DNA from: Nocardioides alkalitolerans
Lineage (GTDB): Bacteria; Actinomycetota; Actinomycetes; Propionibacteriales; Nocardioidaceae
Assembly: GCA_038184435.1 (NCBI GenBank)
Contig: CP116227.1
Coordinates: 1,426,001 to 1,490,000, forward strand
Reading direction: 5' to 3'
DNA length: 64,000 nt
Shown: positions 36,193-44,374 of the stretch, one piece after another
Position numbering within the stretch: the first letter of the stretch is position 1
Layout of the letters: every line of letters begins with the position of its first letter
Position numbers and translations under genes: made by a program
Notes under the pieces: model-generated
The model's input: the letters and a program-made list of their open reading frames with translations, nothing else
The model's database searches: none
What the model was told of the DNA's origin: nothing

Positions 36193-37404
36193 TCACTTGA
36201 GCTGCGCGCTCGTCAGGCCCAGGATGCGCCGGGCCACGATGAGCTGCTGGATCTGCTGCGTGCCCTCGAAGATGTCGAGGATCTTGGAGTCGCGGGCCCA
36301 CTTCTCGAGCAGCTCGGACTCGCTGTAGCCGAGCGTGCCGCAGAGCTCGACGCAGCTGAGGGTGATGTCGGAGCCGACGCGGCCGGCCTTCGCCTTCGCC
36401 ATGGAGGCCTCGAGCGAGTTGGGCTTGCGGTTGTCGGCCATCCACGCCGCCTGCATGGTGAGCAGCTGGGCGCCCTCCCAGTCCGCCTCGAGCTGGAGGA
36501 ACTTGGCCGCGGCGGCGGACTGCAGGTGGGCCGGCCGGTCGTAGTCGACCTCGACGCCCGCCTGCGCCAGCAGGTCCCGGGTGAGGTCGAGCGAGGCACG
36601 CGCGCAGCCGACGGCCATCGCCGCCACGAGGGGCCGGGTGTTGTCGAAGGTCGCCATGGCGCCCGCGAAGCCCTGCTTGACGTCGACCTCGGGCGAGCCC
36701 AGGAGGTTCTCGGCGGGCACCCGGCAGTCCTCGAAGATGATGACCGCGGTGTCGGAGGCCCGGATGCCCAGCTTGTGCTCGAGGCGCTCCACCCGCATCC
36801 CGGGCGTCCCCTTCTCGACCACGAACGACTTGATGGCGGCGCGGCCGAGCGACTTGTCGAGCGTCGCCCAGACCACGACCGAGTCGGCGCGGTCACCGGA
36901 GGTGACGTAGATCTTCTCGCCGTTGATGACGTAGTGGTCGCCGTCGAGGCGGGCCGTCGTCGTGATGTTGGCGGAGTCCGAGCCCACGCCGGGCTCGGTG
37001 ATCGCCATCGCCGCCCAGGTGCCCTTGAAGCGCTCGAGCTGCTCCTCGTTGGCGACCGAGGCGATGGCCGAGTTGCCGAGGCCCTGGCGGGGCATCGACA
37101 GCAGCAGGCCCGTGTCGCCCCAGCACATCTCGGCGATGGACATCACCGAGGCGAGGTTGGAGCCGTTGCGGACGCCGCCCTCGTCCTTCTTCTCGTCGCG
37201 GCGGACACCGGTCGCGCCGGCGCCCTCGGCCGCGCCCGACTCGGACAGGCCGTCGATCATCGCGGCCAGCATGTCGAGCTCCTTGGGGTAGGAGTGCTCG
37301 GCGCGGTCGTACTTGCGGGAGATGGGCCGCAGCATGTTCATGGCGACCTGGTGCGCCTGGTCGACCAGGGCGCGGTGCTTCTTGGGGGTCTCGAGATTGA
37401 TCAT
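36193..37404 (-). CDS. Acyl-CoA dehydrogenase family protein
   Basis: A 403-residue FAD-dependent dehydrogenase introducing a double bond into an acyl-CoA. FAD and substrate parts are AITEPGVGSDSANI, INGEKIYVTSGDRA and GTLGYSESEL. The catalytic Glu lies in IFEGTQQIQQL near the C-terminus. Residues 45-75 hold an insertion rich in Gly, Glu and Lys. It follows a second dehydrogenase gene by 29 bases, so the two may form a heteromer or act in one beta-oxidation step. The true substrate is unknown. Confidence 0.93.
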   Translation of the reverse strand: MINLETPKKHRALVDQAHQVAMNMLRPISRKYDRAEHSYPKELDMLAAMIDGLSESGAAEGAGATGVRRDEKKDEGGVRNGSNLASVMSIAEMCWGDTGLLLSMPRQGLGNSAIASVANEEQLERFKGTWAAMAITEPGVGSDSANITTTARLDGDHYVINGEKIYVTSGDRADSVVVWATLDKSLGRAAIKSFVVEKGTPGMRVERLEHKLGIRASDTAVIIFEDCRVPAENLLGSPEVDVKQGFAGAMATFDNTRPLVAAMAVGCARASLDLTRDLLAQAGVEVDYDRPAHLQSAAAAKFLQLEADWEGAQLLTMQAAWMADNRKPNSLEASMAKAKAGRVGSDITLSCVELCGTLGYSESELLEKWARDSKILDIFEGTQQIQQLIVARRILGLTSAQLK

Positions 37405-37433
37405 GGTGTGTCGTCCGTCCGGAGCCCGGGGGC

Positions 37434-38795
37434 TCAGACCAGGACGCCTCCTTCCATCACGCCGAGGGCCCGCAGGTCGCGGTACCACCGCTCCACCGGG
37501 TGCTCCTTGACGAAGCCGTGGCCACCGAGCAGCTGCACGCCGTCGAGACCGATCTGCATACCCTTGCTGGCGCAGAGGTTGCGCGCGAGGGCGACCTCGC
37601 GGGCGAAGTCCTTGCCCTGGGCGGCGCGGGACGCCGCCTTGTAGGTCACGAGCCGCATCGCCTGCAGCTCGATCGCGATGTTGGCGACCATGAAGGCCAC
37701 CGACTGGCGGTGGGCCACGGGCTCGCCGAACGCCTCGCGCTCCTTCACGTACGGCGTCACGTAGTCGAGCACGGCCTGCGCCGTACCGATCGCGAGGCCG
37801 CACCAGGCGAGCCGCGAGAGGCGCACGCACTCGACGTACGTCGAGCCGTCGGTCTCACCGAGGACGGCGTCCGCGGGGACCTCGACGTCGGTGAGGTGCA
37901 GCTTGGAGAGCGTCGCAGCGCGCACGCCCATCGACGGGTCGGCCTCGACCCGCAGGCCCTCGGTGCCGGCCTCGACGAGGAAGAGCACCGGCTTGCCGTC
38001 GAGGGAGGCGCCCACGACGAAGAGCTCGGCGTCGCCGCCGCGCGGGACGCCGGCCTTGACGCCGTTGAGCACGTAGCGGTCGCCGCGCCGTACCGCCGTG
38101 GCGCCGGGCTGCAGCACGTCGAACAGCACGGTGGGCTCGCTCAGGGCGAGCGCGGCCGCGGGGACGTCGTCGCCGGTGAAGGCGGGCAGGTAGGTCGCCT
38201 GCTGGGCGTCCGTGCCCCACAGGGAGAGCGCCGTGGCGACCGCGCCCGGCGCCAGCGTGGCGACCGCGAGGCCCATGTCGCCCTTGGCGAGCGCCTCGGC
38301 CACGAGCGTGCCGGCGACCGCGGACCGCTCCTCGGAGATGCCACCCAGCTTCTCGGGGACACCCAGGATCGGCAGGCCGATCTCGAGGCTCGACTTGAGG
38401 AGGGCGACCGGCGCCTCGCACGCCTCGTCCGCCTCGCTGGCCGCGGGTCGCACGACCTCCGTGGCGAACTCGCTCACGACGTCGACGAGCATCTGCTCGT
38501 CCTCGGTCGGCGTCAGGTCGAAGACCCCGCTCGCCCCGGCCGTCGGCACCCGCATGCCCGGCTTCTGCGCGCCGCGCTTCGCGAAGGTGCGGCCGGCCTT
38601 GGTGACGACCGCGAAGCCGCCCCGGGTCGAGGTGAACACGGCCTGCTCGGTCTTCTTGCGCAGACCGAGCCGGTCGATGAGGTCGCTCTGGGCGACCACG
38701 TTGAGAGCGGCGACCGCGTAGCCGATCGGGTCGCGGCTCTCCTTGCGCGCGAGGCCGTTGCGCCCGCCCGGCCTGAGGCTGTTCGTCAGGGACAT
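37434..38795 (-). CDS. Acyl-CoA dehydrogenase family protein, N-terminally extended
   Basis: A 453-residue relative of the dehydrogenase encoded downstream. About 85 extra residues (DLIDRLGLRKKTEQAVF) precede the dehydrogenase fold. YVLNGVKAGVPRGG, the helical region REAFGEPVAHRQSVAFMV and QLLGGHGFVKEHPVERWYRD follow. The protein stops just after the catalytic-type Glu (VMEGGVLV) and lacks the usual C-terminal helix. The altered ends suggest a partner subunit instead of an independent enzyme (inference). The ATG start is leaderless, with TACATT seven bases upstream inside an inverted repeat. Confidence 0.9.
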   Translation of the reverse strand: MSLTNSLRPGGRNGLARKESRDPIGYAVAALNVVAQSDLIDRLGLRKKTEQAVFTSTRGGFAVVTKAGRTFAKRGAQKPGMRVPTAGASGVFDLTPTEDEQMLVDVVSEFATEVVRPAASEADEACEAPVALLKSSLEIGLPILGVPEKLGGISEERSAVAGTLVAEALAKGDMGLAVATLAPGAVATALSLWGTDAQQATYLPAFTGDDVPAAALALSEPTVLFDVLQPGATAVRRGDRYVLNGVKAGVPRGGDAELFVVGASLDGKPVLFLVEAGTEGLRVEADPSMGVRAATLSKLHLTDVEVPADAVLGETDGSTYVECVRLSRLAWCGLAIGTAQAVLDYVTPYVKEREAFGEPVAHRQSVAFMVANIAIELQAMRLVTYKAASRAAQGKDFAREVALARNLCASKGMQIGLDGVQLLGGHGFVKEHPVERWYRDLRALGVMEGGVLV

Positions 38796-38802
38796 GCCGC
38801 CT

Positions 38803-38821
38803 AATGTAACTCGCAGTTACA
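38803..38821 (-). promoter_or_regulatory. Operator overlapping the -10 box of the acyl-CoA dehydrogenase genes
   Basis: Perfect repeat TGTAACT-CGC-AGTTACA (38805-38821). One arm overlaps the -10 TACATT (38808-38803), which lies seven bases before the ATG. A TetR-type repressor such as that encoded at 39516 could bind here, but this is a guess. Confidence 0.6.
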
Positions 38822-38877
38822 CACAGCGCCACACTTTCGTCGGAGAACGTGCCGCGTCGCTTTCGTCACGCCTCTCC

Positions 38878-38883
38878 TACGAT
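38878..38883 (+). promoter_or_regulatory. -10 box for peptide deformylase gene (leaderless)
   Basis: TACGAT ends seven bases before the ATG at 38891 and decides that start against in-frame starts upstream. Confidence 0.55.
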
Positions 38884-38890
38884 GCGGGGC

Positions 38891-39511
38891 ATGCCCGACG
38901 ACGCCGCTGCACCCGCCCCTGCCGAGACGCCCGACGGGCCTGACGAGACGCCGTACGGCCCGCTCCCGACGGGGGGCACCGTCCGCCCGATCACCCGCTG
39001 GGGGACACCGGTGATGCACGCGCCGCAGCGCCGCGTCACGGAGTTCGACGACGACCTGCGGGCACTGGTCGCCGACATGACCGCGACGATGTACGCCGCG
39101 GACGGCGTCGGGCTCGCGGCGTGCCAGATCGGCGTCGACCTGGCCGTCTTCGTCTTCGACTGCCCCGACGCGTCCGGGCGCCGGGTCGCCGGCGTCGTCT
39201 GCAACCCCGACGTCACCACCCCGGAGGGCACCGAGCGACGGCTGGACGACAGCGAGGAGGGCTGCCTCAGCTACCCCGGCGCGTTCGTCGACTGCGCGCG
39301 ACCCGACCGGGCCACCGTCGTGGGCGTCGGTCTCGGCGGCACGCCCGTGCGGTTCGAGGGCGACGGCCTGCTGGCCCGCTGCCTCCAGCACGAGACGGAC
39401 CACACCCTCGGCACGGTCTTCGGCGACCGGATCGGCACGAAGGCGCGCAAGAAGCTGGCCAAGCAGCACGACAAGGCAGCCGAGGACTACCCGCTGGCCT
39501 GGCCCGCCTGA
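38891..39511 (+). CDS. def: Peptide deformylase
   Basis: A 206-residue metal-dependent deformylase removing the formyl group from nascent N-terminal methionine. The three motifs are GVGLAACQIG (about 75-84), EGCLSYPG (about 123-130, Cys metal ligand) and QHETDHTLG (about 165, His-Glu-His). The first 30 residues are Ala/Pro-rich and disordered, and the C-terminus is basic. All catalytic residues are present. The start is set by TACGAT. It is divergent from the acyl-CoA dehydrogenases and convergent with the TetR gene. It is probably one of several deformylases in such genomes. Confidence 0.93.
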   Translation: MPDDAAAPAPAETPDGPDETPYGPLPTGGTVRPITRWGTPVMHAPQRRVTEFDDDLRALVADMTATMYAADGVGLAACQIGVDLAVFVFDCPDASGRRVAGVVCNPDVTTPEGTERRLDDSEEGCLSYPGAFVDCARPDRATVVGVGLGGTPVRFEGDGLLARCLQHETDHTLGTVFGDRIGTKARKKLAKQHDKAAEDYPLAWPA

Positions 39512-39515
39512 GCCG

Positions 39516-40163
39516 TCAGGCGGGGTCGAGCACCAGGCGCTCGATCGCGCGCCGTACCCACTGCTGGTAGCGCTCGGCGCTCCAGCCGCGCTCGACGACG
39601 AAGTGGCGGTAGGGCTCGGCACCGGCGACGTGGCTCCACGTCGCGGCCCGCTCCTCTGCCGAGGCGTCACCGGTGAGCAGCCCCTGGGCGTCCGCCCAGG
39701 CGACCGCGGCGGCGCACGCCTCGTCGTTCGAGCGCTCGGCGGCCTCGAAGGCGGTCGCGGCCTCGGGGTCGGTCCCGGCCGCCTCGCGCAGCGAGAACCA
39801 CAGGCCCACCGAGCGGGCGTGCACCTGGCTCAGCCACGCGGCGTACGCCGGGAGGGCCTCCTCGGGCGGCAGCTTCATGAGCTCCTGCAGCTCCGACGAC
39901 TCGCTGATCGGCTGCTCCGGGGTGGTGCCCGCGCGGCGCTGGTAGGCCTCGACGAGGAGCGCCGGCTTCGAGCCGGAGAGGTTGACGCGCGGCACGGACA
40001 CGCCGGCGCGGGCCGCGATCGCGGCCAGCGTCGTCGAGCGGTATCCCTCGGTGGAGAAGAGCTCCGCAGCGGCGTCGACGATCCGGCCGTGGGTGGCGAC
40101 CAGGGCCGCCTCGCGCACGGGCGAGACGTAGCGACGTCGGGGACGGTCGGGGTCCTTCGGCAA
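39516..40163 (-). CDS. TetR/AcrR family transcriptional regulator
   Basis: A 215-residue regulator. The N-terminal DNA-binding part runs from ALVATHGRIVDAAAELF to TTLAAIAARAGVSVPRV, followed by an alpha-helical ligand domain (AWLSQVHARSVGLWFSLREA). The usual tyrosine of the recognition helix (Y in VY or LY) is replaced by Asn-Leu in RVNLSG, which is slightly unusual. The TTG at 40163 has GAAGAAGG seven bases upstream; a GTG at 40118 is an alternative. The target is unknown; the palindrome at 38805 is one candidate. Confidence 0.82.
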   Translation of the reverse strand: MPKDPDRPRRRYVSPVREAALVATHGRIVDAAAELFSTEGYRSTTLAAIAARAGVSVPRVNLSGSKPALLVEAYQRRAGTTPEQPISESSELQELMKLPPEEALPAYAAWLSQVHARSVGLWFSLREAAGTDPEAATAFEAAERSNDEACAAAVAWADAQGLLTGDASAEERAATWSHVAGAEPYRHFVVERGWSAERYQQWVRRAIERLVLDPA

Positions 40164-40248
40164 CTCGAGACCTTCTTCGTGTCGAATCCTGTCCCCCGAC
40201 CGGCGCAGGATAGCCGCCCGCGACAAGGGTGGTGGCGAACCGGGCGAG

Positions 40249-40254
40249 TACGGT
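40249..40254 (+). promoter_or_regulatory. -10 box for the first crcB gene (leaderless)
   Basis: TACGGT ends eight bases before the GTG at 40263. This leaves no room for a fluoride riboswitch in the leader. Confidence 0.4.
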
Positions 40255-40262
40255 TCTCGATC

Positions 40263-40679
40263 GTGGCCGTCCCGCCCCCGCCCCCGGCCGTGCGCCTCCG
40301 CGTCGCACTCCCCCTGGTGTTCCTCGGCGGCACCGTCGGGACCCTCGCGCGCCACCTGCTCGCCGAGCTCGTGCCCGAGGTCGGCGACCTGCCCCTGACG
40401 ATCGGTGCGGTCAACGTCGCCGGGGCGTTCGCGCTGGGCCTCCTGCTCGGCGGCCTGCGCGGTGGCCCGCTCACGCACCGGCCGCACGTGCGCCTCCTCG
40501 TCGGCACCGGCGTGCTCGGCGGCTTCACGACCTACAGCGCGCTCGCCGTCGACAGCGTGCGGCTCGCGCGGGACGACGTGGCGCTCGCCGCGGCGTACGG
40601 CGTCGGGAGCGTGCTGCTCGGGCTCCTCGCGGCCGCCCTGGGCGTCGCCCTCACCCAGCGCCGCCGGAGCCGCGCGTGA
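40263..40679 (+). CDS. crcB: Fluoride efflux channel CrcB/Fluc, first subunit
   Basis: A 138-residue, four-helix membrane protein of the Fluc family, which exports fluoride. GGTVGTLARHLLAE carries the conserved Arg, AVNVAGAFALGLLLG the Asn of the pore, and GGFTTYSALAVDSV the signature loop. Two crcB genes in tandem, overlapping by four bases, suggest an obligate heterodimer with each subunit inserted in the opposite orientation, as known for other Gram-positive pairs. Confidence 0.9.
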   Translation: MAVPPPPPAVRLRVALPLVFLGGTVGTLARHLLAELVPEVGDLPLTIGAVNVAGAFALGLLLGGLRGGPLTHRPHVRLLVGTGVLGGFTTYSALAVDSVRLARDDVALAAAYGVGSVLLGLLAAALGVALTQRRRSRA

Positions 40680-41053
40680 GCGCCCTCGACCCCGGCGTGG
40701 TGGCGGGGGTCGGCCTCGCGGGCGGGCTGGGCGCGACGCTGCGCTACCTGGTGGACGCGGCGGCACGCCGGGTCGTGCCGGGGTACCCGCTGGGGACGCT
40801 GGTGATCAACGTCTCGGGCGCGTTCCTGCTCGGGCTGGTGACGGGCCTGCTGGCGAGCGGTCACCCCGGCGCGTCCGTCGCATCGGTGCTCGGCGCGGGA
40901 CTGCTCGGCGGCTACACCACCTTCAGCACGGCGAGCGTCGAGGCCGTGGTGCTGCTCGAGGAGCGCCGCCGGTCGGCCGCACTGCTCCACGCGGCGGGCA
41001 TGCTGCTGCTCGGGGTCGCCGCGGCGGCCGCGGGGTGGTGGCTGGGCGTCTGA
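40676..41053 (+). CDS. crcB: Fluoride efflux channel CrcB/Fluc, second subunit
   Basis: A 125-residue partner of the preceding protein. GLGATLRYLVDAA, VINVSGAFLLGLV and GGYTTFSTASVEAV preserve the Arg, Asn and TTFST signature more fully than the first subunit does. Four membrane helices are expected. The GTG start lies in the GTGA overlapping the first gene's stop. Confidence 0.91.
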   Translation: MSALDPGVVAGVGLAGGLGATLRYLVDAAARRVVPGYPLGTLVINVSGAFLLGLVTGLLASGHPGASVASVLGAGLLGGYTTFSTASVEAVVLLEERRRSAALLHAAGMLLLGVAAAAAGWWLGV

Positions 41054-41080
41054 GCCCCTCGGGGCCCAGGCCGTGCCGCC

Positions 41081-41812
41081 TCAGGCCGTGCCGGTGGCGC
41101 CGTCGGGCTCCTGGTAGCCGGTGAGGTACGCCGCGACCTGCGCCGCGCTGGTGACCGGCCGGACGTCGTCGGCGTGGCGGCCGACCCACCCGACGCCGGG
41201 CTCGAGGTGGCGGACGACGCGGGCCGGCACCCCGGCCACCACGCTGTGGTCGGGCACCGTGCCGCGCACGACGGACCCGGCGGCCACGACGACGTTGCGG
41301 CCGATCGTGGTGCCCGGGAGCACGATGGCGTGGTGCCCGATCCAGGAGCCGGCGCCGATCCGGACGGGCTGGTGGCGGCCCAGCTGGCGCCCGACGGGGG
41401 TGTCGGGGTCCTGGTACCCGTGGCTCGCGTCGGAGATGAAGACGCCCTGGCCGCACCAGACGTCGTCCTCGAGCGTCACCGACTCGTGCGCCGTGATGGT
41501 GCTGCGCGCGCCGACGACGCAGCGGTCGCCGATGACGAGGCCCCGCTCCGGTGGCACGTCGCCGGGCCCGACGTAGCCCACCGTGAGGGTGCAGGCGCGT
41601 CCCACCAGGGTGCCGCGACCGACGTGGATCCCCGCCTCCCCCACGATCGTGGCTTGCGGGAACGCGATGCACGCCCCCTCGCCCAGCGACCCGAAGCGGT
41701 CCCCGGCGACGGTGCCGGGCGAGATCGCGCCGTACCACTCGACGCGGCGGCGCACCTCGTGGACGGCGGCGCCGAGCAGGCGGTGGACGACGTGGGGAAG
41801 GCGGGCGGGCAC
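41081..41812 (-). CDS. Acyltransferase with left-handed beta-helix (hexapeptide repeats)
   Basis: A 243-residue hexapeptide-repeat transferase, probably an O-acetyltransferase for a sugar or cell-surface group. Repeats run through HVGRGTLVGRACTLTVG, VIGDRCVVGARSTI and IGAGSWIGHHAIVLPGTTIG. The catalytic His is likely in ISDASHGYQDPDTP. The acceptor is unknown. The GTG is six bases after TAGCCT, whose TAG is also the stop of the gene upstream. Confidence 0.87.
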   Translation of the reverse strand: MPARLPHVVHRLLGAAVHEVRRRVEWYGAISPGTVAGDRFGSLGEGACIAFPQATIVGEAGIHVGRGTLVGRACTLTVGYVGPGDVPPERGLVIGDRCVVGARSTITAHESVTLEDDVWCGQGVFISDASHGYQDPDTPVGRQLGRHQPVRIGAGSWIGHHAIVLPGTTIGRNVVVAAGSVVRGTVPDHSVVAGVPARVVRHLEPGVGWVGRHADDVRPVTSAAQVAAYLTGYQEPDGATGTA

Positions 41813-41818
41813 CCGGGG

Positions 41819-41824
41819 AGGCTA
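41819..41824 (-). promoter_or_regulatory. -10 box for acyltransferase gene overlapping a stop codon
   Basis: TAGCCT on the minus strand, six bases before the GTG at 41812. Its TAG ends the membrane-protein gene upstream. Confidence 0.5.
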
Positions 41825-42469
41825 GCGGCGGCCGCTGAGGCGCACCCAGAGCGGGTCCGCCTCACCCAGGGCCGCGACGATCCGGAGCACGCCGGCGAGC
41901 TGACCGGCCCCGGAGGCGAGACCGAGCGCGCCGACGGCAGCCGCGGCGCCGGTGAGGGCGCTCATCCCCTGCACGAGGTCGCGGGCGGTCAGCGCCACCC
42001 CGGCGACACCGACGAGGAGGGCCAGGGCGCCGGTGGCGAGCCGGGCGAGCACGCGCGCCTCCAGGTTCACCGTGCGCGCCCGCACCCAGCCGGCGGCGTC
42101 GGGTGAGCGCAGGCCCGCGGCGTACGGCGCCCGCAGCCACGCCGCGGCCGCACGGGTGAGCCGACGTCCGGAGCGGGCGAGCCGCACGAGGACCGTCAGC
42201 CCCGCCAGCGCCAGGGCCAGCGCCGCGAGCACGACGCCGACGTCGAGCGGGCCCGCGCGGCCCAGGTCGATGATGGCACCCACCACGCCGACGGCGACGA
42301 ACACGCCCACGACGGCCGCCCCGAACGCCCCGACGCCGAGCACCCAGCGAGACCAGCGCCCCGCGTCGGCCCGCAGCACGGCGACGGCGCGGTCGGTCTC
42401 CCCGAGACGGGACGGCGTCGGACCGGCGACGTACGGCGCGGAGTCGGGGGTGGTCCAGGCGTACCCCAC
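41822..42469 (-). CDS. Membrane protein of unknown function
   Basis: A 215-residue protein with about four hydrophobic segments (LGVGAFGAAVVGVFVAVGVVG, split by Gly; VGVVLAALALALAGLTVLV; LATGALALLVGVAGVAL; a last near 190). Between them are basic loops (RRLTRAAAAWLRAPY). No family is recognised. The GTG at 42469 is five bases after the DUF1206 stop, so the two are probably one operon. A longer start is possible. Confidence 0.65.
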   Translation of the reverse strand: MGYAWTTPDSAPYVAGPTPSRLGETDRAVAVLRADAGRWSRWVLGVGAFGAAVVGVFVAVGVVGAIIDLGRAGPLDVGVVLAALALALAGLTVLVRLARSGRRLTRAAAAWLRAPYAAGLRSPDAAGWVRARTVNLEARVLARLATGALALLVGVAGVALTARDLVQGMSALTGAAAAVGALGLASGAGQLAGVLRIVAALGEADPLWVRLSGRR

Positions 42470-42474
42470 GGCGC

Positions 42475-43257
42475 TCAGTCGACGTGCTTCGCCCAGGCGA
42501 AGCAGAAGAGGCCGAAACCGATGATGCCGACGCCGATCGCCCCGAGCAGGACCGGACCCCCGGGCGCCTGGAGCACGGTGAGCAGCGCCGAGTCGAGGCC
42601 ACCCGACTCGTCCGGGTCGTGGTCGATCGCCGCGAAGCAGAAGAGCACGCCGACGGCGCCGATCGCGACGCCCTTGGCGGTGTAACCGGCCCGTCCGCAC
42701 CACGTGTACGCCGTGCCTGCGGTCCCCCGGCCGCTGTGGCGGAGGTCCTCGAGGAACTTGTCGGTGACGCCCTTGACGACGTGGTAGACGCCCACGGCCA
42801 GGATCACCACCCCGACGATGCCCACGAGGACCTGGCCGAACGGCAGGTCCAGGAGCTTCGCGGTGAGGGTGTCGGCCTGCCCCTCCTGGCTGCTGCTCCC
42901 GGCTCCGAGCACGATCCGGGCGGCCGTGACGCCCAGCGCGGCGTAGAGCGCCGCCTTCGCCGCGGCCGTGCCGCGGTGGCGCAGCTGGTCGTCCTTGTCC
43001 TCGGTGCGGTGGTCGAGGACCGCCTCCGCACCCTGCCAGAGCGCGAGCAGGAACATGCCCACCGCGACCGCCCCGACCATCACGCCGCCGAACGGTTGCT
43101 GCGCGAGCTGCTGGATCGCACCGGTCGTCGACGCCTCGCCCTCACGGTCGCCGAGGGCGAGCTGCAGGGCCAGCCAGCCGAGGAGGAGGTGGACGACGCC
43201 GTAGGCCACGAGCCCCACACGGGCGAGGTGGTCGCGGTCGGCGGTGGTGGGGCGCAT
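42475..43257 (-). CDS. DUF1206 domain-containing membrane protein
   Basis: A 260-residue protein built from three repeats of a two-helix unit, each starting with a GxVAYGVVHLLLGWLALQ-like helix (LVAYGVVHLLLGW, KAALYAALGVTAARI, GRAGYTAKGVAIGAVG). The function of DUF1206 is unknown. Six membrane helices are expected. The ATG at 43257 lies six bases after TAGGCT. Confidence 0.88.
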   Translation of the reverse strand: MRPTTADRDHLARVGLVAYGVVHLLLGWLALQLALGDREGEASTTGAIQQLAQQPFGGVMVGAVAVGMFLLALWQGAEAVLDHRTEDKDDQLRHRGTAAAKAALYAALGVTAARIVLGAGSSSQEGQADTLTAKLLDLPFGQVLVGIVGVVILAVGVYHVVKGVTDKFLEDLRHSGRGTAGTAYTWCGRAGYTAKGVAIGAVGVLFCFAAIDHDPDESGGLDSALLTVLQAPGGPVLLGAIGVGIIGFGLFCFAWAKHVD

Positions 43258-43263
43258 CCGGCC

Positions 43264-43269
43264 AGCCTA
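43264..43269 (-). promoter_or_regulatory. -10 box for DUF1206 gene (leaderless)
   Basis: TAGGCT on the minus strand, six bases before the ATG at 43257. Confidence 0.55.
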
Positions 43270-43342
43270 GGACTGTGGAGAACCGGTACCGGCGGGCACT
43301 CGACCGTCGCCGTCCAACTGGCGCTTCACGTCGTGCTCAGCC

Positions 43343-44101
43343 TCACCGAGGACGCGGTGCGATCGGTGCGACGCCGACGCGGCGAGGACCCCCGACCGGA
43401 CGCGGTCTAGGTTCGACCCTGCGGCCGGGGGTACCGGGCGCCGCCGTGACCCGCGCTCGTGCCCCGAGGAGATGCCCGATGGCCAAGATGGAGATCTCGC
43501 TGGACGGTCGCGTCTTCACCGTGCGCGGCACCGACGCCGAGCTGGGCACCCAGCTGCGCGTCGTCAACCAGAACTTCGTGTCCGACGGCGGCACGTGGAT
43601 GACCTTCGACGTCGGAGCGGCCACCGAGCACATCCGCTGGATCCCGCGCACGGCGAGCGTCGCCGTGTGGTTCGACGACCCCGCGCCGTGGCGCGACCCG
43701 TCGACACGGGGCTGAGCCTGGCGCGGCCGGTCCCGGGCCTTCCCGACAGCGAGGCCGGCCAGCGCCACCACCAAGGCCACCCGGATGGACGTGGCATCGA
43801 GGACGAACCCCGTCGCGTCGCCGACGAAGAACACGGCCGGGCCGATCACGACGGCCCCGAAGACGACCTTGGCAACGGACGACCCACCGATGGACAGCCG
43901 CTCACCTCGGCGACGCCGGTAGAGCGCGATCCCGGCCAGCACGACGGCTGCTAGCCCGACCTGGAGGGCCCCGTCCGTGATCGCCCAGCCGTCGGCAATC
44001 GCTCGGACGAGGAGGCTGATCACCAGCGACAACGCGAGCAGCTGCACCACCACGACGGCCAGCAGTCGGGGAGTCGTGCGCGCCGCGAGATCCTCGTGCA
44101 C
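43343..44101 (-). CDS. Membrane protein of unknown function, 3' half antisense to another gene
   Basis: The first half encodes a clear membrane protein with four helices (LLAVVVVQLLALSLVISLLV, LQVGLAAVVLAGIALY, VVFGAVVIGPAVFFVG, VALVVALAGLAVG). The GTG at 44101 has GGAGG seven bases upstream, and TACGCT at 44165-44160 is a possible -10. The frame stays open to 43343, so 237 bases overlap the plus-strand gene at 43479 completely. The C-terminal 120 residues are hydrophilic and look like shadow sequence. Either the stop was lost or the overlap is real. Confidence 0.45.
   Translation of the reverse strand: MHEDLAARTTPRLLAVVVVQLLALSLVISLLVRAIADGWAITDGALQVGLAAVVLAGIALYRRRRGERLSIGGSSVAKVVFGAVVIGPAVFFVGDATGFVLDATSIRVALVVALAGLAVGKARDRPRQAQPRVDGSRHGAGSSNHTATLAVRGIQRMCSVAAPTSKVIHVPPSDTKFWLTTRSWVPSSASVPRTVKTRPSSEISILAIGHLLGARARVTAAPGTPGRRVEPRPRPVGGPRRVGVAPIAPRPR
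43479..43715 (+). CDS. Small conserved-looking protein of unknown function
   Basis: A 78-residue acidic protein (start MAKMEISLDGRVFTVRGTD) with predicted beta strands and no membrane segment. The third codon positions are almost all G or C and GAGGAG lies nine bases before the ATG, so it is a real gene. No family is recognised. It lies wholly antisense to the extended membrane gene described above. Confidence 0.7.
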   Translation: MAKMEISLDGRVFTVRGTDAELGTQLRVVNQNFVSDGGTWMTFDVGAATEHIRWIPRTASVAVWFDDPAPWRDPSTRG

Positions 44102-44374
44102 CGGTCGGCCTCCGCTCTCGGGCGGGCGGCACGCGCCTCGCGTCGCCTCGCTGAGGCCGAGCGTAGCCAATTTGCCAACCATGAGACGGCGTCCAGACGG
44201 CGGGGTCGAGCCGGGTTCGACGTGCGCGCCGCTCGCCCGACGCATCTCAGGAGTTCCTCGCGCTCCAGCTCGTCGATGGGCCCGATGAGACCGACGATGA
44301 GCTCCGTCGTTCACCAGATGGATGTGGGGGCAGACCGCTGCACGAGGTGGTCCGTGGCGGGTCGCTCCCAGCCC

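Noticed and set aside
40180..40262. Fluoride riboswitch before the crcB genes
   Set aside because: The predicted -10 box lies eight bases before the start, so there is no leader to hold a riboswitch, and no matching pseudoknot sequence was seen.
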